10,295 bases of DNA from a bacterium (GCA_027022065.1 JALVZS010000030.1:3409-13703), one strand, 5' to 3'. Numbered from the stretch's first letter, positions 1-8,286 are shown. The notes: generated from the sequence alone by a model not told the origin. A program made the numbers and translations.

Positions 1-635
1 ATAGAATGGGGCACAGGGGTTTTCAAAAGATCCAAAAGGTCAAAGGAAAGCATACCCGTAACCTTGTAGTGGTTCCAGTAAAGATAGATGATAGCGGCAA
101 GCATAAGAACTGAACCGGCCATGGTATACAGGAAGAACTTTATGGCCGCATATACCCTTCTCGGACCACCCCAGACGCCTATGAGCAGGAACATGGGAAT
201 GAGCATAACTTCCCAAAAGATGTAGAAGAGTAGCACATCTAGGGCTACGAAAACGCCTATCATTGTGGTTTCAAGAAAGAGGAAGGATATCATGTACTCT
301 TTAACCCTTTTTTCAATGGTCCAGGAGGCCAGGATGCTGAGCACTGTGAGGAAGGTGGTAAGGAGCACCAGGAAAAGGGATATACCGTCAATCCCCAAAT
401 GATATGATGCACCCCATGCTTTTATCCATGGATGGTACTCCACAAACTGGAACTCAGCAGTTCCCAGCTTAAAGCCAAAATAGAGAGGAACAGAGATAAA
501 GAACTCTATCAAAGAGATCACAAATGCGGTCCATCTAATAACGTTTACATTTTCCCTGTCAATGAAGGCTATGATGAGAACGCCCACCAGAGGGAAGAAG
601 GTCAAAACCGTGAGTATGGGAAAGTGCACCATCAT
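1..635 (-). CDS. nuoM: NADH-quinone oxidoreductase subunit M (NuoM), N-terminal part, cut by left window edge
   Basis: Antiporter-like proton-pumping subunit of the complex I membrane arm. I translated the minus strand from the ATG at 635-633; the frame stays open to position 1, giving 211 codons plus two bases, roughly the first 40% of a usual NuoM of about 500 residues. Hydrophobic segments lie near residues 5-24, 34-54, 84-104, 114-153 and 165-185. The family signature [18 protein letters not shown] is at about residues 140-157, and its Glu142 corresponds to the essential membrane Glu (Glu144 in E. coli NuoM). [17 protein letters not shown] near 80-96 is also typical. The pumping lysines lie beyond the window edge. 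The start is 11 bases after the nuoL stop. A GAGGGG ribosome site overlapping that stop is 7 bases before the first ATG; a second ATG follows at once (632) and could be used instead. NuoM rather than NuoL or NuoN is supported by the WEVMLIPM motif and by its position directly after nuoL. Confidence 0.95.
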   Translation of the reverse strand, partial: MMVHFPILTVLTFFPLVGVLIIAFIDRENVNVIRWTAFVISLIEFFISVPLYFGFKLGTAEFQFVEYHPWIKAWGASYHLGIDGISLFLVLLTTFLTVLSILASWTIEKRVKEYMISFLFLETTMIGVFVALDVLLFYIFWEVMLIPMFLLIGVWGGPRRVYAAIKFFLYTMAGSVLMLAAIIYLYWNHYKVTGMLSFDLLDLLKTPVPHS

Positions 636-646
636 CTCACAACCCC

Positions 647-2533
647 TCAGAAGAGAATTTTAATGCCGCAAACAACAATAATTCCTGCAAGGATGAACCA
701 GGCATAATCCGGAATAAAGCCCGTTTGCAGCTTTCTAACGCCAGCACCTATAAGGGAGCACAGCCTAGCAACGCCATTTACAATACCGTCTATTATGCCA
801 ACATCCACTATCTTCCAAAGCACATGCCTGGATATGCCCACAGTGGGATTTATGAAGAAGGCAAAGTAAAGCTCGTCCACCCAGTACCTGTTGTAAAGCA
901 CAAGATAAATAGGTCTAAACCTTTGAGCCATCTCCACAGGATCAGGAGTGCGCTTGATATACATGAGGTAAGCTATGCCGATACCTATTAGAGCCACTGC
1001 CACAGAGATAACAATCAGCCCTCCAGCTCCTCCCTCTCCATGGGCGGCGTGAACAGCAGCCTCATGACCGGCGTGCATGATTCTATTAACAAAGCCCTCA
1101 AAGCCCCCACCTGGAGCAAGGGCAAAGAGTCCTGCAAAAGCAGAGCCTATGGCAAGAACAATCATGGGGATGGTCATTACAGGTGGATTCTCATGGGCAT
1201 GTTCGTAAAGCTCTTTATCTCTAGGCTCTCCGAAGAAGGTGAGGAATATGAGCCTGAAGATGTAAAATGCCGTCATACCCGCAGTGATGGTGCCCACAAG
1301 CCACACGAACTTGTGCCCCTCAACGAAGGCGTGGTGAAGTATGGAGTCCTTGGACCAGAAGCCTGCAAAGGGAGGGACACCCGATATGGCAAGGGCACCC
1401 ACTATGAAGGTGATGCCCGTTATCTTCATCTTCTTCAAAAGTCCGCCCATCTTCTGCATGTTTAACTCACCGTGAAGGGCATGCATAACAGAACCGGCGC
1501 AGAGGAACATGAGCCCTTTGAAGAAGGCATGGGTGAACAGGTGGAATATACCTGCGGCATAGGCGCCCACGCCTACTCCCACAAACATATAGCCCAATTG
1601 ACTTATGGTTGAGAAGGCAAGAACCCTCTTAAGGTCGTTGTTAACAAGGGCCATAGACGCGGCAAACCATGCGGTTATCACACCCACAACCGCCACAACT
1701 TCCATTGTAAAGGGAGCGAGATTGTAAAGCACATGAGATCTGGCGATCATGTAGACGCCTGCGGTTACCATGGTTGCCGCATGGATCAAGGAGGATACGG
1801 GTGTGGGACCCTCCATAGCATCGGGAAGCCAGACATAAAGAGGAATCTGAGCAGACTTACCCGTAGCTCCTGTGAAGAGCAAAAGCGTTATCAAGGTAGC
1901 CAGGGGAACGGAAAGCTCATGGGCACGGGCAAAAACATCGTGGAATATCAAGGAACCCAAATGCTTATAGATGAGGAAAAGTGCTATAGTGAAGCCGAAG
2001 TCTCCCACTCTATTGGTAATAAAGGCTTTCATACCCGCATTTGCCGCAGACATCTTCTCATACCAGTAGCCTATGAGCAGGTAAGAGCAGAGGCCTACTC
2101 CCTCCCACCCCACAAACATTAAAAGGTAGTTGTTGGCCATAACTAGAACTAGCATAAAGAAGACAAAGAGGTTTAGATAGGTGAAGTACCTGGCGTAAGA
2201 GATGTCAGGTTCGTGATCCATGTAGCCTATGGAGTATATGTGTATCCATGTGGAGATGAAGGTAACGGTAACCAGCATTACCACAGAAAGCTCATCAAGC
2301 AGAAAGCCTATGGGAACCCTAAAATCCCCTATGGCTATCCACCAGTAAAGCACATCGTCAAAGTGGTAGCCCTGGGCTACCTTAACCAGAAGATAAAGGG
2401 AGATAACAGCGGGAATGGCTATGGCCGGCACCGCTATATAGTGAGCCTTTCTCCTAGTCTTCCAGCAGAATATTCCGTTTATGGCAGCTCCAATCAGAGG
2501 TATAAAAACTACAGCCAGTATCAGGTCTCGCAT
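647..2533 (-). CDS. nuoL: NADH-quinone oxidoreductase subunit L (NuoL)
   Basis: Distal antiporter-like proton-pumping subunit of complex I. At 628 residues it is full length for NuoL (E. coli has 613). Landmarks: [18 protein letters not shown] at 140-157 with the conserved Glu144; [20 protein letters not shown] at 224-243 with Lys226, the counterpart of the E. coli pumping Lys229; His251 in [20 protein letters not shown]; the channel histidines His331 and His335 and Lys339 in [18 protein letters not shown]; and [10 protein letters not shown] at 387-396 with Lys395, the counterpart of the distal Lys399. A His/Gly/Ala-rich loop (about 487-505) precedes a membrane segment (505-526). A long amphipathic stretch (about 535-600) follows, as expected for the lateral helix along the membrane arm, and then a final membrane helix (610-628). 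The ATG at 2533 has an excellent AGGAGGAGG ribosome site that begins in the nuoK stop codon. MrpA-type antiporters were considered, but the lateral-helix C-terminus and the nuo context argue for NuoL. Confidence 0.98.
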   Translation of the reverse strand: MRDLILAVVFIPLIGAAINGIFCWKTRRKAHYIAVPAIAIPAVISLYLLVKVAQGYHFDDVLYWWIAIGDFRVPIGFLLDELSVVMLVTVTFISTWIHIYSIGYMDHEPDISYARYFTYLNLFVFFMLVLVMANNYLLMFVGWEGVGLCSYLLIGYWYEKMSAANAGMKAFITNRVGDFGFTIALFLIYKHLGSLIFHDVFARAHELSVPLATLITLLLFTGATGKSAQIPLYVWLPDAMEGPTPVSSLIHAATMVTAGVYMIARSHVLYNLAPFTMEVVAVVGVITAWFAASMALVNNDLKRVLAFSTISQLGYMFVGVGVGAYAAGIFHLFTHAFFKGLMFLCAGSVMHALHGELNMQKMGGLLKKMKITGITFIVGALAISGVPPFAGFWSKDSILHHAFVEGHKFVWLVGTITAGMTAFYIFRLIFLTFFGEPRDKELYEHAHENPPVMTIPMIVLAIGSAFAGLFALAPGGGFEGFVNRIMHAGHEAAVHAAHGEGGAGGLIVISVAVALIGIGIAYLMYIKRTPDPVEMAQRFRPIYLVLYNRYWVDELYFAFFINPTVGISRHVLWKIVDVGIIDGIVNGVARLCSLIGAGVRKLQTGFIPDYAWFILAGIIVVCGIKILF

Positions 2534-2545
2534 CTTCCTCCTCCT
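2534..2545 (-). promoter_or_regulatory. Strong tandem ribosome binding site of nuoL
   Basis: On the minus strand the bases just before the nuoL ATG read AGGAGGAGGAAG, beginning inside the nuoK TAG stop codon. Two overlapping AGGAGG registers lie 6 and 3 bases from the ATG. This is the strongest Shine-Dalgarno match in the window after that of nuoG, and it fixes the nuoL start at 2533. Confidence 0.8.
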
Positions 2546-2843
2546 ACCACTTCAAAAGCTCGGCCTTATCAACCTCAATCCCACCACGACGTCTATAAAA
2601 AGCGGTGATTATGGCCATACCTATAGCCGCCTCGGCAGCGGCAACAGCCATGATGAAGAGAACGGCAACCTGCCCTTCTATCAATCCCTTAAACTTTGAA
2701 ACGGCCATGAAAAGCATATTGGCACCGTTAAGCATAAGCTCTATGCACAAAAACATAACCACGGCGTTCTTCCTAATAAGAACCCCCAAAGCCCCTATGC
2801 AGAAGGTAATCACTCCAATGGCAAATATGAGGCCCATCACCAT
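2544..2843 (-). CDS. nuoK: NADH-quinone oxidoreductase subunit K (NuoK)
   Basis: Small membrane subunit of complex I, homologous to MrpC/MnhC, which links the quinone site to the proton-pumping subunits. It has 99 residues (family about 100) and three hydrophobic helices (about 4-22, 27-48, 58-82). Both conserved membrane glutamates are present: Glu35 in CIELMLNGANMLF and Glu71 in VAAAEAAIGMAI, the counterparts of E. coli NuoK Glu36 and Glu72. The loop IRKN (23-26) after helix 1 is typical. The short tail (84-99) is charged. The start at ATG 2843 is preferred over in-frame GTG 2840 and ATG 2837: a GGGGTG ribosome site lies 6 bases before 2843, and this start gives the usual helix-1 length. 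The gene begins 11 bases after the nuoJ stop and ends 10 bases before nuoL. Confidence 0.97.
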   Translation of the reverse strand: MVMGLIFAIGVITFCIGALGVLIRKNAVVMFLCIELMLNGANMLFMAVSKFKGLIEGQVAVLFIMAVAAAEAAIGMAIITAFYRRRGGIEVDKAELLKW

Positions 2844-2854
2844 AGCTCACACCC

Positions 2855-3358
2855 CTACATCCTTTTCTTGGCCAGCGCCACAGCTCCAGCAGCCGCAGCA
2901 AAGATAAGCACAGAGACAAGCTCAAAAAGTAAAGCGTATTTGGTAAACAGCAGCTTCGCCAAATCCCCTGCATGCACATACTTTGTAGGTATCCAGCCTC
3001 CCTTAACCGTGGCCACCACAAAGAGCATCTGAAGCGCAAAGACCACAACAGCGGCTAGGGATAAGAACAGTCTCGGAGTGAGGAATCGCTCCGTTATATC
3101 TGCAGGCCTTATGTCCATGAGCATAATAACAAACAGCACGAATACAACAACTGCACCCATGTAAACGATTACCTGAACAATGGCCACAAAGGGAGCAGAA
3201 AGAAGAGCCACATACATAATGGCCGTTATGCACAGATTAGCAAGAAGGGAAAGGGCCGAGTGCACCGGATTTTTCAGAAAGACCACACCTAAAGCAGAAA
3301 CAAGTATGAGAAGCCCTAAAAAGACTGCTATAATGATATGTAGCACATCCGCACCCAT
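2855..3358 (-). CDS. nuoJ: NADH-quinone oxidoreductase subunit J (NuoJ)
   Basis: Membrane subunit of complex I that takes part in coupling between the quinone site and the antiporter-like subunits. It has 167 residues (E. coli NuoJ has 184) and about five hydrophobic helices (7-28, 35-53, 56-80, 96-117, 140-163). Family landmarks are NPVHSALSLL at 30-39 and FVAIVQVIVYMGAVVVFVLF at 57-76. Tyr66 in the latter is the conserved Tyr of the third helix, where the pi-bulge is found in solved structures. The C-terminal pattern GDLAKLLFTKYALLFELVSV contains the conserved Glu146. The ATG at 3358 lies three bases after the nuoI stop and in the same reading frame as nuoI, with AGAGGT overlapping that stop five bases upstream, so translation is probably coupled. 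Base and amino acid use match the neighbours. Confidence 0.97.
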   Translation of the reverse strand: MGADVLHIIIAVFLGLLILVSALGVVFLKNPVHSALSLLANLCITAIMYVALLSAPFVAIVQVIVYMGAVVVFVLFVIMLMDIRPADITERFLTPRLFLSLAAVVVFALQMLFVVATVKGGWIPTKYVHAGDLAKLLFTKYALLFELVSVLIFAAAAGAVALAKKRM

Positions 3359-3361
3359 CTT

Positions 3362-3775
3362 CTACCTCTTCTCCAGCAAGTCTTCCTTGGTCCTAAGCAA
3401 CTTCTCCCTCTCAGGCTCGGCAAGCTCATAGTAAGGAGTAAGAACAATAGCCCCTCTGGGGCATGCCTCCTCACAGAATCCGCAGAATATACAGCGTCTG
3501 TAATCTATCTCGTAAATGGCAGCAATTTTGCCCACATCGGACTTCTCAGGCGGGGCCTCCTCTCCATATATCCTTATGGCGTTGGCAGGACAAACCGCTT
3601 CACAAAGACCACAGTAACAGCACTTCTCCCTACCCTCTTCATCCACCTTTAGAACGTGCTTGCCCCTCCATCTGGGATGGACATCCAGCTTTTCGTAGGG
3701 ATACTTAACCGTAAAAGCAGGCTTAAATAGGTGCGTAAAGGTGATCCTCAGTCCCTTAAGTAAAGGCCCTACCAT
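3362..3775 (-). CDS. nuoI: NADH-quinone oxidoreductase subunit I (NuoI), 2x[4Fe-4S] ferredoxin-like
   Basis: Peripheral-arm subunit holding clusters N6a and N6b, which pass electrons from NuoG towards NuoB and quinone. It has 137 residues, at the short end of the NuoI range. Residues 1-25 form the usual membrane-surface segment (GLLKGL-type start, here PLLKGLRITFTHLFKPA), followed by YPYEK and PRWRGKHVL (35-43), both typical of NuoI. Two CxxCxxCxxxCP motifs supply all eight ligands: Cys52, 55, 58 and 62, and Cys95, 98, 101 and 105. The C-terminus ELAEPEREKLLRTKEDLL matches the family tail. The ATG at 3775 overlaps the nuoH TAA stop (TAATG), and GGAGGT inside the last codons of nuoH lies five bases upstream, so translational coupling to nuoH is likely. 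Its place between nuoH and nuoJ is the standard nuo order, which argues against a free-standing ferredoxin or a hydrogenase-linked paralogue. Confidence 0.98.
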   Translation of the reverse strand: MVGPLLKGLRITFTHLFKPAFTVKYPYEKLDVHPRWRGKHVLKVDEEGREKCCYCGLCEAVCPANAIRIYGEEAPPEKSDVGKIAAIYEIDYRRCIFCGFCEEACPRGAIVLTPYYELAEPEREKLLRTKEDLLEKR

Positions 3776-4782
3776 TACAGACCTCCGTTCTTCAGTATCA
3801 CAAAGAGCCCCGTCCCGAGTATGTTAAGCAGCGTTACGGGCATGAGAAAGCGCCAGCACATACCCATGAGCTGATCGTATCTCAGCCTGGGGTAGGTCCA
3901 CCTTATCCAGAGCATGAAGAAGAACAGGGCAAATGTCTTGATCAGGAACCAAATGGGCCCTGGAATAAATGAAAGCCAGTGAACGGGGGCATACCAGCCA
4001 CCGAGAAAGAGTGCCGTTGCTATAGCAGAGGAAACCACCATGTTTGCATACTCGCCGAGGAAGAAGAGGGCAAACTTCATGCTACTGTACTCGGTGTGGT
4101 ATCCACCTACAAGCTCAGATTCCGCCTCAGGTAAATCAAAGGGAGCCCTGTTAAGCTCCGCTATAGCCGCTATCATGTAGGTTATAAAGGCAACGGGCTG
4201 CTTTATAACAAGCCACATATCCTTCTGGTATCTCACTATGTCTATAAGGTTGAAAGAGCCCACCAGCATAACCACGCCAATTATAGAGAGTCCCAGTATG
4301 AGCTCGTAGCTTATGAACTGGGCAGCAGACCTCAACCCGCCCAACAGGGGATACTTAGAATTTCCAGCCCATCCGCCAAGCATAATGGCGTAAACGGTAA
4401 GAGAGGTAACACCCAAGAAGTACAGAAGGGCTATGTTCACATCGGCAACAGCAAGCGGAATGGTTTTGCCACCTATGGTTATGGAATCTCCAATGGGTAT
4501 AACGGCAAGCACCAAAACCGGCGGCACCACGGCTAGGGCAGGTGCCAGAAAGTACACAAACTTGTCAGAAGCGCTTGCCACAATATCTTCCTTAAAGAAG
4601 AGCTTTATTCCATCCGCAAGAGGCTGGAGAATGCCGTGAGGTCCACAGTGATAGGGACCCAGCCTGTCTTGGATGTGTCCCGCAACCTTTCTCTCTGCAA
4701 GGGTACCGTATGCAACAAAAAGAAGCATTATCCCGAAGTAAATCAGAAGCTTTACGATGGTTACTATCACAATCTCAACCAT
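3775..4782 (-). CDS. nuoH: NADH-quinone oxidoreductase subunit H (NuoH)
   Basis: Membrane subunit that docks the peripheral arm and forms the entrance to the quinone chamber. It has 335 residues (family about 320-350) and about eight hydrophobic helices. Landmarks: AERKVAGHIQDRLGP at 29-43; LQPLADGIKLFFKEDI at 52-67; GGWAGNSKYPLLGGLRSAAQ at 136-155; ISYE with Glu160; AELNRAPFDLPEAESELVGG at 208-227 with the acidic cluster Glu209, Asp216, Glu219, Glu222 and Glu224; and WIRWTYPRLRYDQLM near the C-terminus (292-306). The first cytosolic loop reads GPYHCGPHG instead of the more common GPNRVGPxG, a small oddity. The ATG at 4782 has GAGGTG overlapping the nuoG stop five bases upstream. The gene begins 9 bases after nuoG ends and overlaps nuoI by one base. 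Group 4 hydrogenase homologues (HycD type) are excluded by the NuoH-specific acidic motif and the operon. Confidence 0.98.
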   Translation of the reverse strand: MVEIVIVTIVKLLIYFGIMLLFVAYGTLAERKVAGHIQDRLGPYHCGPHGILQPLADGIKLFFKEDIVASASDKFVYFLAPALAVVPPVLVLAVIPIGDSITIGGKTIPLAVADVNIALLYFLGVTSLTVYAIMLGGWAGNSKYPLLGGLRSAAQFISYELILGLSIIGVVMLVGSFNLIDIVRYQKDMWLVIKQPVAFITYMIAAIAELNRAPFDLPEAESELVGGYHTEYSSMKFALFFLGEYANMVVSSAIATALFLGGWYAPVHWLSFIPGPIWFLIKTFALFFFMLWIRWTYPRLRYDQLMGMCWRFLMPVTLLNILGTGLFVILKNGGL

Positions 4783-4791
4783 TGCCCCACC

Positions 4792-7002
4792 TCAAGCCTT
4801 TCTTAGCTCCACTGGTGCAACCCACGAACCGTTCAAAAGAAGAGTTACCGGGAATCTATCAAAGCCCGCATCTATCACGATACTGCCTTTAGGTTGTCCT
4901 TCCCTTACCTTGGCCACAAACTCAAACTTGCCCCCCTTACCAGAAACCAAAACCTTATCCCCATCTGAAACACCCAAGGCCTTTGCATCATCCTCGGATA
5001 TATATGCACAAGGAGACTCTGCCACCTCCGAGAATCTGGAGCACCAGGAGGCATACCTCGCCGACCTGTAGAATGCATGCTCCACAAGGGCAACGGTATT
5101 CCCCTTAACCTCAAGCAGTTCTGCCTTGGCCTGAAGAGGATCCCAACCGGTCTCGGCAACCTGTCCCTGAGAGTCCACATCTGCACCCATGGCCTCACCT
5201 ATAAGAGCGAGCCAGTCTCTAACTGGACGGGAAAGGCCCTTAGGCTGCATAGCTGGATTCCTTCTTCTAACTCTCCAGAAGAGGTCCACCACGCTTCCGC
5301 CATCTTCGGCAAAGCTCGTTATGGGCAAGAAGAAGTCTGAATACATGGCTGTATCATGGAAGAAGAGGTCCATCACTACGAGGAACTCCGCACTTTCAAG
5401 GGCCTCTTTAACCAGAGAGCCGTTGGGATAGGTATTGAAGAGATCCACACCTGCCACAACCAAAGCTTTAACCTTGCCCTCCTTCACCCTGTTAAGTATC
5501 TCTCCAACCCCTTCAGAATAGGCACCGGCACTGTAAAGGCCCTTGGCATTGCATCCCCTGTCAAGGAATAGGTACTTCCATCCCTTCTCTTTAGACCTGG
5601 AGTAAATAGCAGCCCTTAAAGCAGAAGAGGCCCTAACACCAGCCACAAGCAACAGCTCTCCAGAAAGCATATCCTTCAGGCAGCTTCTCTCCTCATCGGA
5701 AAGATCAGGAATAGCATCCACATTGCCATCAAGTAGCTCTTTGATGAGAGGTTCTTCACTGCCTGCAGGAAGCAGGGAAAATACATCAACCCTCTCTCCC
5801 AAAAATATGTCGTGGGCAGAAAGCACTCCCACTTTAGCGCCTGCGTTTTTAGCCTTAAGGATAGAAAGGGCTAAAACGGGATGGGATACCGCTACATCGC
5901 CTCCCACCACGAGCACTGCCTTGGCACTCTCCACATCCTCTATGTCGGAAACATTTCCTTTCACCGGCAGGTAATCCTCGCCGTAAACCCTGTAGTCCAC
6001 AAGCCCTTTAACGGCTTTTGCCATGGAAGAAACGGCCGCTGCATCCTCTAGGCAGAGGCTTGGAGACAGTATAAATGCCACCTCCCCCTCTCCGTAGTTC
6101 TTAAGCTTATCCGCTATGGATGAAACCGCATCCTCAACCTCTACAGAAACCATTTTGTTCTCCTGCCTCGCCAGCGGATAAAGGATTCTCTCGGCATGGT
6201 TCACATAGTCAAAGGCGTAGTAGCCCTTGTCGCAGATCCAGGGAGAGGGGTCGGCCATGCGGTGCTTTATCTTAAAGAGCTGATTCTCTCTTACGCCAAG
6301 GTCCAGTGAGCAACCCATCTCGCAGTGCTCACAAACACTCCTCGTAAACTCAAGCTTCCATATCCTAGTCTTGTAGCGGTAAAGCCTGGATGTAATGGCT
6401 CCAACGGGACAAACCTCCACAAGGTTGCAGGTAAAGTAGTTGGCTACCTTGTCGCTTTCGTAGGACCCGATGAGGGAATGAGCAGCCCTCCAGTAAACAT
6501 TCCAGTCCGCCCCGTTGAGCACCTCTGTGCAGAAGCGCACGCACCTCTTACAAAGAATACACCTTGACTGTTCATGAACGATTAAGGGCCCGTAAAACTT
6601 TGTGGGATAAAGCTCTTTTTCATCCACAAAGCGGCTGGTAGCCCTTCCGTAGCGGAAGGTTATATCCTGAAGGTAGCACTCGCCTGCCTGATCACATATG
6701 GGACAATCCAAAGGATGGTGGAGAAGTTGGAACTCCACTATGCCTTCCCTTACCTTCTTCACCCTCTCCGTATTGGTCCTAACCACCATCCCGTCCCTTA
6801 CCTGGGTAACACAGGCAGGGGCAAGCTTGGGCATACCCTCAACCTCAACAAGACACATACGGCAAAGACCCGCAGGTTTTAGATAGGGATGGTAACAGAA
6901 GTAGGGGATATCCACCCCCGCCTTCATGGCAGCCTGAAGAATAGTGGCGTTCTCAGGAACCTCAACGGTTATGCCATCTATGGTAACCTTGACCATACCC
7001 AA
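4792..7002 (-). CDS. nuoG: NADH-quinone oxidoreductase subunit G (NuoG)
   Basis: Large Fe-S subunit that carries electrons from NuoF towards NuoI. It has 736 residues from the TTG start. Domain order: N-terminal [2Fe-2S] ferredoxin (N1b: Cys36, 47, 50, 64); the His-Cys3 [4Fe-4S] site N5 (His96, Cys100, 103, 109); N4 (Cys148, 151, 154 and Cys198 in EVCPVGA); N7 (Cys224, 227, 231 and Cys257 in WICDKGYYAFD); then a molybdopterin-oxidoreductase-like region (about 260-736) resembling formate dehydrogenase but expected to bind no molybdenum. The start is uncertain by two codons: TTG at 7002 lies 7 bases after AGGAGG, while ATG at 6996 lies 13 bases after it. TTG matches the spacing used elsewhere in this operon; ATG matches the usual MVKVTIDG family start. 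Residue numbers drop by two if ATG is used. Formate dehydrogenase or hydrogenase subunits with similar N-termini were considered, but the position after nuoF and before nuoH decides for NuoG. Confidence 0.96.
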   Translation of the reverse strand: MGMVKVTIDGITVEVPENATILQAAMKAGVDIPYFCYHPYLKPAGLCRMCLVEVEGMPKLAPACVTQVRDGMVVRTNTERVKKVREGIVEFQLLHHPLDCPICDQAGECYLQDITFRYGRATSRFVDEKELYPTKFYGPLIVHEQSRCILCKRCVRFCTEVLNGADWNVYWRAAHSLIGSYESDKVANYFTCNLVEVCPVGAITSRLYRYKTRIWKLEFTRSVCEHCEMGCSLDLGVRENQLFKIKHRMADPSPWICDKGYYAFDYVNHAERILYPLARQENKMVSVEVEDAVSSIADKLKNYGEGEVAFILSPSLCLEDAAAVSSMAKAVKGLVDYRVYGEDYLPVKGNVSDIEDVESAKAVLVVGGDVAVSHPVLALSILKAKNAGAKVGVLSAHDIFLGERVDVFSLLPAGSEEPLIKELLDGNVDAIPDLSDEERSCLKDMLSGELLLVAGVRASSALRAAIYSRSKEKGWKYLFLDRGCNAKGLYSAGAYSEGVGEILNRVKEGKVKALVVAGVDLFNTYPNGSLVKEALESAEFLVVMDLFFHDTAMYSDFFLPITSFAEDGGSVVDLFWRVRRRNPAMQPKGLSRPVRDWLALIGEAMGADVDSQGQVAETGWDPLQAKAELLEVKGNTVALVEHAFYRSARYASWCSRFSEVAESPCAYISEDDAKALGVSDGDKVLVSGKGGKFEFVAKVREGQPKGSIVIDAGFDRFPVTLLLNGSWVAPVELRKA

Positions 7003-7005
7003 CGG

Positions 7006-8277
7006 TTAACCTCCTAAAGGGCATCTGCCTGTTTTTATATGCTCAACGAATTCATCTCTAAACTTGGTTATTCCGCTGATAAGAGGACCCAAAGCCGCAT
7101 CACCAAGAGGACAGAGGCAGTTGCCTCCCATGATGTTCTTCATATCCAGAAGGACGTCCAGGTCCTCCATGCGCCCTTTGCCGTTCACGATCCTAGAAAG
7201 TATCTGAACCATCCAGCGAGTTCCCTCTCTACAAGGGGTACACTGACCACAGGATTCATGGGCGTAGAACTTGGCCATCCTGTAAACAGCCTTGACTATG
7301 CATGTGGTCTCGTCCATCACTATCACAGCGCCAGAGCCCAGCATGGAACCCGCAGCCTGAAGGCTTTCGTAGTCTAACTTAACCCCTTTTATTTCGTCTG
7401 CTGTGAGCATAGGAGTTGAAGAACCGCCGGGAATTACAGCCTTAAGCTTCCTTCCCTCCCTTATTCCACCGGCGATCTCGTAGATCAGCTCCTCAAAAGG
7501 CGTTCCTAGCTCAAGCTCATAAACACCGGGCTTATTCACATGTCCGCTTATGGAGAAGAGCTTTGTTCCCTTGCTCTTCTCCGTGCCAAGGGATGCATAC
7601 CAATCTCCGCCCCTTTCCACTATGAAAGGAACAGTGGCAAGGGTTTCCACATTGTTTATAACTGTGGGATGCTGATAGAGACCCTTAGAAGCCGGGAAAG
7701 GAGGCCTTATCCTAGGATGGCCCCTTCTTCCCTCAAGGGAGTTTAAGAGGGCCGTCTCCTCACCGCAGACATAGGCGCCTGCTCCCCTGTGAACCGTTAT
7801 CTTGATATCATATCCAGAACCCATGGCATTAGGGCCTAAGATGCCCGCCTCCTCAGCCTCCTTTATGGCCCTCTCCAGAACCTGAGCACCGTATTCGTAC
7901 TCCCCCCTGATGTATATGAAGGCCTCGTGGGCACCTATGGCGTAGGCGGATATGGCTATACCCTCAAGTAGTAAGTGGGGATCCTTCTCTATAATCACCC
8001 TGTCCTTGAACGTGCCAGGCTCTCCCTCATCGGCGTTGCAGACCAGGTACTTGGGTTCATCGGTTTTGGGAACAAAGCTCCACTTCAATCCCGTGGGGAA
8101 GCCCGCTCCTCCACGCCCCCTTAGCCCAGACTTTTTAACCTCCTCCACTATCTCCTCAGGCTTCATCTCAAACAGGGCCTTGCGTAGCCTCTCGTAACCC
8201 CCAGATTTCCTGTAGGTCTCCAACTTCTCCGAATCGGGCTTATCCACATTGGCAAGCAATAGTTTGTACTCGCCCAT
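7006..8277 (-). CDS. nuoF: NADH-quinone oxidoreductase subunit F (NuoF), NADH- and FMN-binding
   Basis: Catalytic entry subunit: oxidises NADH on FMN and passes electrons to cluster N3. It has 423 residues, the usual length for bacterial NuoF (about 420-450). The Gly-rich FMN/NADH-binding segment [14 protein letters not shown] is at 53-66. [14 protein letters not shown] (80-93) and [19 protein letters not shown] (165-183) are the remaining core nucleotide-site motifs. A SLBB-like region follows (about 240-320). The N3 [4Fe-4S] ligands are Cys343, 346 and 349 in [15 protein letters not shown], and Cys389 in [10 protein letters not shown]. It lacks the N-terminal thioredoxin-like and C-terminal ferredoxin extensions of the hydrogenase diaphorase subunits (HoxF, HydB), so it is a standard NuoF. 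The ATG at 8277 has GAGGTG overlapping the nuoE stop five bases upstream. It lies 9 bases after nuoE and 3 bases before nuoG (with the TTG start), the conserved E-F-G module order. Confidence 0.98.
   Translation of the reverse strand: MGEYKLLLANVDKPDSEKLETYRKSGGYERLRKALFEMKPEEIVEEVKKSGLRGRGGAGFPTGLKWSFVPKTDEPKYLVCNADEGEPGTFKDRVIIEKDPHLLLEGIAISAYAIGAHEAFIYIRGEYEYGAQVLERAIKEAEEAGILGPNAMGSGYDIKITVHRGAGAYVCGEETALLNSLEGRRGHPRIRPPFPASKGLYQHPTVINNVETLATVPFIVERGGDWYASLGTEKSKGTKLFSISGHVNKPGVYELELGTPFEELIYEIAGGIREGRKLKAVIPGGSSTPMLTADEIKGVKLDYESLQAAGSMLGSGAVIVMDETTCIVKAVYRMAKFYAHESCGQCTPCREGTRWMVQILSRIVNGKGRMEDLDVLLDMKNIMGGNCLCPLGDAALGPLISGITKFRDEFVEHIKTGRCPLGG
7009..7015 (-). promoter_or_regulatory. 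Ribosome binding site that decides the nuoG start
   Basis: The minus strand reads AGGAGGT here, a full Shine-Dalgarno match lying within the last codons (Gly-Gly) of nuoF just before its TAA stop. Counted from AGGAGG (7015-7010) it is 7 bases from the TTG at 7002 and 13 from the ATG at 6996. Counted from GGAGGT the distances are 6 and 12, against five for nuoE, nuoF, nuoH, nuoI, nuoJ and nuoL. This favours the TTG start. Confidence 0.75.
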
Positions 8278-8286
8278 TACGGCACC

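Noticed and set aside
432-707. Plus-strand 91-codon frame across the nuoL/nuoM junction
   Set aside because: Antisense to the NuoM N-terminus, which translates cleanly to the left edge with family motifs. Composition is not that of a real protein.
1040-1465. 141-codon open frame on the plus strand opposite nuoL
   Set aside because: Antisense to the conserved C-terminal part of NuoL and without any recognisable motif. Neighbouring antisense frames of similar size occur all along the window.
647-2533. Possible Mrp-type Na+/H+ antiporter or hydrogenase-linked subunit instead of NuoL
   Set aside because: The lateral-helix C-terminus, the length and the J-K-L-M order are those of complex I, and no mrp or hydrogenase genes are present.
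2773-3048. 91-codon minus-strand frame spanning the nuoJ/nuoK junction
   Set aside because: Overlaps nuoJ and the start of nuoK in a different frame; both of these are full-length family members, so no additional gene is needed.
3003-3233. Small minus-strand frame with many Cys that looks like a metal-binding protein
   Set aside because: It is out of frame inside nuoJ, whose frame is clearly the coding one (VQVIVYMGAVVV motif). The Cys richness comes from reading hydrophobic codons in another register.
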